DNA from: Verticillium longisporum
Taxonomy: Eukaryota; Ascomycota; Sordariomycetes; Glomerellales; Plectosphaerellaceae
Direction: 5' to 3'
DNA: 64,000 bases
Assembly (NCBI GenBank): GCA_019188255.1
Contig: JAETXT010000006.1
Coordinates: 5,580,001 to 5,644,000 of the forward strand
The translations under genes were made by a program, and so were the position numbers. Position 1 is the stretch's first letter, and each line of letters starts with the position of its first letter. This document shows positions 57,609 to 64,000 of the stretch, in pieces. The notes beneath the pieces are model-generated. The model was not told the origin of the DNA, made no database searches, and worked only from the letters and a program-made list of their open reading frames with translations.

Positions 57609-58421
57609 GTTCGCCTTTTGAAGCCCCTCGAACCTTGCAGGCCCTGGATCGTCTCCACCAGCACGGATATTGAGTTTGACGCGGTCGGCCTGACGTGGTG
57701 ATCTTGGTCGTCAGAAGCACACTAGCGCTTCCAGCAGCTTCATCCGGGGACATCGGATTTCGGGGTTCGGCGCCCGCTTCCCTTGGGGTTTTGCTACCAT
57801 GGCGCACGGAATATGGCTGACAGACATGGGCGGCGGCAATAGTGCTGAGCGTTGCCCATGTTCACCTATACGCTACGTGAGGCATCAAGATCACTAGGCA
57901 ACAGACGGTGCAGTATGTGGAGTGTATTGGGTCTACCTGATAACCGTTTACGCATGGGCCTTTTCGAGACCTGTAGACGTTCTGCCACAGTCACGACGTG
58001 CCGTTGGCGCCATGTGTTGGATTGGTCCCATCCATCCCCATTCCACCCAAGCCAGAAGACGCCAATCGTAGCAGAGAGGGTATCGCAAAAGTTGTACACG
58101 CGCTGAGAAGGCCAAAACGTCGTCATGTCATGCAACGAAGCACCGTCCATGAGGCCATGCCGAGCCGCACTTTGGGGGGCTCCGAGTGCTGAGGAGTGAG
58201 TACCCTGAATTGAGTCGAGTGGTGCCACAGCCTCATGAGATGTCTCGGAAATAACCGGGTTTGGTCGATTTCATGGCTGAGTCACCTACGGCTGGCATCG
58301 GGCTATTCCCTGTCGTCTCATCTGGTGGCACCAAACTTTTTTTCCGTGCATCGTGAGGCTCAAAGTAGGAGCTGACGAAAAAGCAGTGCTTGCATGCTCG
58401 TCTGGTTGTGTGGCGTTCACT
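57609..58421. other. Intergenic, permease promoter side
   Basis: About 800 bp. No gene supported; short open frames overlap on both strands. Confidence 0.5.
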
Positions 58422-58517
58422 CTAGAGGCATGTGGTGCACTCGTGGTGGCCGCACGAAGGGCACGAGTTGCTGATGACGATCATGCTTCCGCACTTGCAG
58501 CAGGAAGGGCAGCCCAT
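58422..58517 (-). CDS. 31-residue cysteine-rich micro-ORF (CPSC-type, zinc-ribbon/metallothionein-like)
   Basis: ATG at 58517, stop at 58422. Eight of 31 residues are Cys (3, 6, 7, 9, 19, 22, 27, 30), with two His (24, 25). They form two CPSC units: GCPSCCKCGS near the start and CPSCGHHECTTC near the end, a spacing that could bind zinc or copper as a miniature ribbon. The leader upstream is A/C-rich (CACCAAATTCACAATG), as in highly expressed fungal genes. A TATAAG lies about 190 bp upstream and another long CA-rich stretch lies between. All Cys codons are TGC and the other codons are mostly C/G-ending, which a random frame would not show. It is not a family I recognise; it may be a metal-binding microprotein. 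No introns are needed. Confidence 0.55.
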   Translation of the reverse strand: MGCPSCCKCGSMIVISNSCPSCGHHECTTCL

Positions 58518-58708
58518 TGTGAATTTGGTGTTTTGGTGTTTTGGTGGTTGGAGATTTGGTCTTGTTTGACGTGGGCGTAGTAGCTTGAGCTCTGTGGTCG
58601 GCTTGTTGCTTGGTTGTGTTTTGCGGAAGAATCTTGGGTTGATGATGTTGGAATAGAGAGAGGATATGAACAGACGGCTTTCTTCAAAACGAGGACGGAA
58701 CCATCGGT

Positions 58709-58714
58709 CTTATA
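58709..58714 (-). promoter_or_regulatory. Putative TATA box of the Cys-rich micro-ORF
   Basis: TATAAG on the minus strand, about 192 bp upstream of the ATG at 58517, with a CA-rich leader between. Confidence 0.35.
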
Positions 58715-59868
58715 CTTCTCAGAGGCAACCACCAGACTCGACTCGACACCACGCCATGAGAAAGACGGAAAAGAAGGCAGCCAGCTCCGTCCGCGGATCA
58801 GGCCGGGAACAGCGCCGCCATGCGTGGCGAATGACAGCGCATCCAATCCAGCGAGCTTAAACGCCCATGGAGATCGTGTAGGTCGCATAGGCTGGCCGGG
58901 GAGCAGGGGCCGGAGAGACGACAGAAAGAGAGGCTCAGACGCAGCCGGGAGGGGCATCCCTGGCGCCAGAGGACATGATGAGCGCGCGAGAGTCAGAAAG
59001 AGACAGAGAGAGGGCCGAAACACATGAAGATTGTCCGCCTCTGGCTGGCGGACGTCATTTTCGTTACCCTCACGGTTCAGGTAATGCAGGGAATGCCGCA
59101 CCCTGGCGTTTGCGCACAAGGGGTCCTGGGGGCCCGGGGGGCCCTAGGGGCCCGGTTCCATATTATTTTTCCCTCTCCGATCCACCCTTTTTCCTCCTCT
59201 TCCTCCTGACAAGACCGGACGGCTGGGTACTGTGAGGCGTCGGATTGGACAGGCGGCTTGCAGGAGAGGATTGGAGAGGGAGGGCCTCATCCCCCACGCT
59301 GCTGGGCTTGGTCCTCCTTGACCTTGGCCTTGGCCTAGTACTGCCGATGGATGGCGGGCCCCCGAGGGAGGCTAACAAGGCAGTAGAAGCTAAGGTCGGG
59401 ATGCAGGACGCAGGTCTGTGCATTGATGGAACGGCATGCAGGTTGTGGAACGAGCTTTGGACGAGTCGGGTTGGACGCAGCTGACGGTGCGGCTGGCGGC
59501 GAGCAGAGCCAAGGAGCCAAGAGGGCTGCGACGGGCGACGCATGAGGGCATTGATTGGCTGATGGGGCCATGCACATGGTGAAAGTGAAAAAGCTCCTGA
59601 TCTCCTGAGGGGTAAAATCGTGGAGTAGCGCGAATCATGTTCATGTTGGTGGTGGGCGCCAGAGGTCGCGGCGGAGGCTGAGGGACCGAGACATGAGCAT
59701 CATCTCTGGCGATCGATGGGTGAAGATGCGCAGTGGCGAGCGCAAATGGTGTTTCCAGACGCTGAGTTCATTGTTGCACCTGTCGTTCAGGCCGAAGAGG
59801 TGAAGCACGGCACCCCGTCGCCTGTGCCAGTCATGGGTAAGAGGCGAGAGACAGAGACTCTGCTTCAA

Positions 59869-59930
59869 GACTCAGAGACTCGGACTCAGAGACTCAGACT
59901 CAGAGACTCAGACTCAGAGACAGCGAGAGC
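59869..59930. repeat. GACTCAGA-type minisatellite
   Basis: Degenerate array of GACTCAGA and GACTCA/GACTCG words, about 13-bp period. Confidence 0.75.
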
Positions 59931-60180
59931 AGCGAGGCTTGGAGCTTCGGTGACTAGCGGCGAGCGTTGAGAGGCGGATTGCGGGGAGTGCGGGGTGTAT
60001 GGTTTCGGCTGTGTTCGAGGGTGGCATGGCGAGTTCTGGAGATGATGGATGCGTTCGAGTCGGGCACATTCGGGGGAGGGTTGTTGGGAATCTTGGGAAT
60101 GTCATTGGGAATGTCAGTCAAGGCGACGTCGTCTCAAGGACGATCGCCAGATGCATCACACGATGGTAACGATCAGAGGG

Positions 60181-60240
60181 AAGGACCAATGCACCTTGGG
60201 AAGGACCCATGCACCTTGGGAAGGACCAATGCACCTTGGC
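60181..60240. repeat. 20-bp minisatellite, three copies
   Basis: Exactly three copies of AAGGACCAATGCACCTTGGG with one change in the middle copy (ACCCAT) and one at the last base of the third. Confidence 0.9.
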
Positions 60241-60793
60241 AAGGCGAAAGGAGACCAATGGCAGGTGCTATGGACGGCCTTTATTAGTCATTCTCATTGG
60301 TCACTATCGAGCACCTTCACCAGGCGGAGACAGAGGGGGCAATGGAAGGCTTCGTCATGTGACTCAAGAGACACAAGCGGTGGTCCGAGCGGCATCTCCC
60401 TCTCTTCTCCTCCCAGACCCTGGCTGCCTGGCCATCACAACCAGGCTGCATTTGGCTGCTCGTCTCAGTCTCACGACCTGCATTGGATCCCCCATGCTGC
60501 CGAGCATGCTGCCTAGCGGTACAGACACCACCATCAGTGCCGTCAAAGCCCAGCGACGGTGTCACGGCAATGAACCAGGCTTCCGTCCCTTAGTATCGCC
60601 AACTCCTCTATCGCTCCGAGTCAAAATCCCCAACACTGACTCGAGCCATTCCCTCTGCGCCGTCGTCTCACATCCAAACTTCCGACGATACCCTTACCCC
60701 TGTCCCTTCTCGTCGCCCATCAGTGGGGTACTACCCCAGGCTCCAATGCCTCCTCTGGTCCCTGGATCCTCGCTTTCCTTGATTCCTCCGCAG

Positions 60794-60895
60794 GCTCGCC
60801 GCCTTCGACCACGCAGCTCGCCCTCGACCACGCAGCTCGCCCTCGACCACGCGGCTCGTCCTTCGACCACGCAGCTCGTCCTTCGACCACGCAGC
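60794..60895. repeat. 19-22-bp minisatellite, five copies
   Basis: Five units of the form GCTCG(C/T)CCT(T)CGACCACGCA. Units 2-3 and 4-5 are near-identical pairs, which suggests stepwise duplication. Confidence 0.85.
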
Positions 60896-61103
60896 ATCGC
60901 GTCAAGGGTCCACCCACGATCCGAAACCTATGACGTACGCTGTTCGGCCGCAGAAGCCAATATGGATCACGGCCATGCACATGACATGGCCGCCATGGGT
61001 GATGGCGGGGAACTCTATGTATGGCACTTGATCCCAGCGGATGACGCCGTTGACCGTGCTCCGAGCCTTTTCAAAGAAGGCACGGACAAGAATGCCCAAT
61101 GTG

Positions 61104-61166
61104 TTTGCATGACAGGCAAGGCCCTGTTTGCATAACAGGCAAGGCCCTGTTTGCAGAACAGGCAAA
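61104..61166. repeat. 23-bp minisatellite, 2.7 copies
   Basis: TTTGCAT(G/A)ACAGGCAAGG followed by CCCTG, repeated with 23-bp period. Confidence 0.85.
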
Positions 61167-61882
61167 GCACAGAAGGACGGCCGCGAGAGGCGGAGAAGAA
61201 GCCTGAGACTGAGTCACCGCCGCTACGGTTCCTGCTGCCTTCCCGAGGCCAAATACAGCTCGCCGGCCCTACACCATCACCAGCAGGATCCCAACCCGGC
61301 TCTCTCGGTTTCCCTCAGCACATGGCCACAGCGTGCTCCAGGAGGATTGGGGGACCTGGGCCACACCGCACCAACAGGGAGCCGCAGGCGAACTGCTAGG
61401 CCCGCTACAGGGCTGACGTGCGCCGCTAGGCTTCGGGCGTTCAACGAGGCACCCATTCATTGACCATTGACCATGGCGAGGCACCACCGCTGGCCGCAGT
61501 CGCGCCAAGACCTCCGCAGCCGTGAAGTGACGCCTCCAAGAAGGTCGACCATACCAGGCATCCGTCTCGCAAAAGTCGTCAGCTCTTTCACGAATGAGGC
61601 TAACATCCACCCTTCCGTAACAAAGTCTCACGCTTATTGGTCAGCGCTTCGCGTTGCGTAGCCCGATGTGTCATTGTGCCGGGGCTGTCAGCCTGGTAGG
61701 CAGGTCCCCAGGCCCCCAGTGAGGCCGCTATGAGGGGAGATGAGTGCATCGTGAGTACATCTAGTGACGCCGCCTCTCTGCATTTTTCCACTTGGGATAC
61801 CTGTCGCGCCTGTGTTTTTTGGTATGATTTATTAGCTTCCGCACCCTCGCCGTTCTGTGCCTGACGAAGATCACTCGCCAAC

Positions 61883-64000
61883 ATGACCTTGGTGGGTTTG
61901 CTTGCTTCACCTATTGACCTGGCCGCCAACTGACAACCATAGCTCAGAGCATTCGCCCGTCTGACGACAGGCTCCTCCTCTTCAAGAGCCACCAGCAATC
62001 CATCTGCAACCCCCGACTCCTCCGTGGCCGACGACAACATGTCAGTCACGAGTGAACCTGCCACGCTTGTCCAGGATGAAATCGACGACTTGACCCTCTC
62101 GGTCCATCCCTTGGCATCGCGAGAAGGCCTCCTTGTCAAGGTCGAGCCGCCTACGACCCCACGAGAGGCTCTCCAGTCCGGAAAGCGAAGTCCTCGTGCG
62201 CCCTGCGATATTGTCCTCGTCATCGACGTCTCTGGAAGCATGCACGACGCCGCCCCGGCGCCTGTCATTCCTGGCCAGAAAGACGAGAGCACTGGCCTTT
62301 CGATCCTCGATCTTACAAAGCACGCAGCACGAACTATTCTCGAGACACTGGACGAGCGCGATCGACTCGGCATTGTGACATTTACCACCAATGCCAAGGT
62401 CATCTTGTCCCTGGTCGAGATGAGTCCCGACAACAAGATTTCGGCCAAGGCCAAGATTGAAAACCTCCAGCCTCTGCACGGGACCAACATGTGGCACGGC
62501 ATCACCGAAGGCATCAAGCTCTTTAGCGATTGTGATTCCTCCTCGGGACGAGTGCCTGCCATGATGGTTCTCACAGACGGAATGCCCAATTCAGGGTAGG
62601 CCCTCCTGTATCCAGTCAAGAGATGTACATGGCCATGTTAACCTTGTCTAGATGTCCACGACTAGGGTACATTCCCAAGCTCCGTGACATGGGCCAGCTG
62701 CCGGCCACGATTCACACATTTGGCTTCGGATACCATATTCGCTCAGGTCTGCTCAAGTCCATCGCCGAAATTGGCGGAGGCAACTATGCCTTCATCCCCG
62801 ATGCTGGCATGATTGTGAGTCATGATGCCTGCCTAACGATTGCCACCACTGACGCATCGCCACAGGGCACAGTCTTTGTCCACGCCGTTGCCAACCTGCA
62901 GTCGACATTTGCAAATCGAGCCACGTTGACGCTGACGTATCCTTCCGAGCTGGCCATTCAAGAGAGTCTTGGTGATTCTGTTGAGAAACAGGCACCAATC
63001 GAGCTTGCTGGTTCCCTGACCCCAACGTCGCAACTGACCATCTCCCTCGGCAACATTCAGTACGGACAGTCGCGTGACATCTATCTTTGCGCTTCGCCTG
63101 ATGCCTGGAGCAAGCTTCTGGAACATGACAAAGCTCCATCGGTCAAGGCCAAGCTCCATTACTCACAAATGACCAGCACGACCTACGCCGAAAGCGCCCA
63201 AGGCATCCTATCGGATCCGACTACGCTAGACGCTGCTGAAATCGCCTACCACCAGTCTCGATCTCAGATGTGCGCCTTTCTGTCCACGCTCTTTCCCATC
63301 ATCAGCGACGAAGAAAGCCAGCAAAACGGCGAGCACCAAGCTGTCTCCAAGGCGAGCGACCAGATACCCCTTTTGCACGCCCTCATCAGCAGACTACCAG
63401 CGCGCACCTTCACCGACCAGAAAAACCAGTCGTTGGTCCAAGACCTCTCGGGACCGGAGCCGAAGGGCCAGGTTTCCCTCGCCATCACCAACGCCGAATT
63501 TTACCGTAAATGGGGCGTCCATTACCTGCCCTCGATCCTCAACGCCCACACGCGCCAGATTTGTAACTCGTTCAAGGACCCTGGTCCCCTTCAATACGGT
63601 GCCCAGAGTCCGCTGTTCATCGCCTGTCGCAAGGCCCTTGACGACGCCTTCGATAGCATCCCTCCACCGACGCCTAGCCGATACCGAGTGGGCACGTACA
63701 GCAAGCCCATCAACATGCGGCGCTATCACAGCTCCTCCAACCCGTGCTTCGCCGGATCGACGCCGGTGCTGCTGGCATCCCGACGCAGCGTGCCGATCCG
63801 ACAGCTGAGACACGGCGTCAAAGTGCTCACGCCCCGAGGTCCGAGACGCGTCGCCGTGGTGCTGGTCACGCCTGTTCGCAGGGAGGTCATGTGTCGCGTT
63901 GGGGGCTCGTGGTCACGCCCTGGCATCCGCTGTCGACAGATGCGAAGAGCTGGGGTTCCCCGCACAGATGGCCGACTCGGCCGTGCGGTACACAGGATGC
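61883..64000 (+). CDS. VWA-Vint (Hint-type) protein, partial at window end, two apparent frameshifts
   Basis: Fungal intracellular protein with a von Willebrand A domain and a C-terminal Vint domain; the gene runs off the window. A tiny first exon (61883-61891, MTL) is spliced by a 51-bp intron to LRAFARLTTGSSSS; a start at 62039 is the alternative. Further introns lie at 62596-62651 and 62815-62865. The VWA domain starts at PCDIVLVIDVSGSM, an intact MIDAS DxSxS, with VLTDGMPNSG later. The Vint domain begins at NPCFAGSTPVLLASRRSVPI and reaches PVRREVMCRVG. After 63900 the expected LVVTPWHPLSTDAKSWGFPA appears only if one base is added in GGGGG (63901-63905) and one T in GGTTCCCC (about 63957). 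Relatives combine these domains, sometimes with U-box/RING parts. Function is unknown; signalling or protein-turnover roles have been proposed for VWA-Hint proteins. Confidence 0.8.

Larger units (their letters stand above)
58518..61882. other. Gene-poor, repeat-rich intergenic region
   Basis: About 3.4 kb with four minisatellites (listed separately) and G/C-rich runs such as GGGGGCCCGGGGGGCCCTAG near 59128. Frames here, including a 308-codon one at 60209-61135, run through the repeats and have no domain. No gene supported. Confidence 0.5.

Noticed and set aside
58481..59119. 212-codon minus-strand frame overlapping the Cys-rich micro-ORF
   Set aside because: No domain. Its C-terminal part reads the CA-rich leader of the micro-ORF as Gln/Asn/Ser.
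60209..61135. 308-codon plus-strand frame
   Set aside because: Runs through minisatellites at both ends; Pro/Ser/Leu mixture without domain or plausible splice structure.

Overview
The window reads as euchromatic nuclear DNA of a filamentous ascomycete (Pezizomycotina, most likely a plant-associated Sordariomycete). Reasons: compact genes with 46-174 bp GT-AG introns, Zn2Cys6 transcription factors, MFS permeases of fungal families, a GLEYA adhesin, a fungal NLP, an AA5 copper radical oxidase with PAN domains, and a Fot1/pogo-type DNA transposon. The genus cannot be fixed from sequence alone.

Layout. 0-16 kb is gene-poor and holds a rhamnogalacturonan acetylesterase (-), a secreted CAP/PR-1 protein (-), a Zn2Cys6 regulator (+) and a secreted NTF2/SnoaL-like protein (+). 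16-21 kb holds a Ser/Pro-rich GLEYA adhesin (+) and a maltose-type sugar transporter (-). 22.4-24.3 kb and 38.9-40.7 kb are two apparently identical 1,860-bp pogo-type elements with TA target duplications and 47-48 bp perfect terminal inverted repeats. Between them lie a large leucine-rich-repeat protein, a small two-TM protein, two facing gene relics (a gentisate dioxygenase-like cupin and a carotenoid/stilbene cleavage oxygenase, both without their 5' halves), an NLP gene and an MFS transporter. 41-49 kb holds a catalase (+) convergent with a PAN-AA5 copper radical oxidase (-), then a mitochondrial-type ThDP enzyme. 50-58 kb holds a coiled-coil protein, a second Zn2Cys6 regulator and a convergent allantoate/nicotinate-type permease. 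58.4 kb has a 31-residue Cys-rich micro-ORF. The right edge has a VWA-Vint protein cut by the window end.

How the genes fit together. There is no classical secondary-metabolite cluster. The common theme is plant-surface biology and carbon uptake: pectin deacetylation, NLP, CAP protein, adhesin, aryl/primary-alcohol oxidase plus catalase, and sugar and anion permeases. The oxidase-catalase pair makes biochemical sense because one forms H2O2 and the other destroys it.

Caution. At least six otherwise intact single-copy reading frames are interrupted by one-base indels (adhesin, LRR protein, catalase, coiled-coil protein, and the Vint domain twice). Both transposase copies share another. This many lesions in conserved genes suggests residual assembly indels for at least some of them. 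Each is reported separately so it can be checked against reads.
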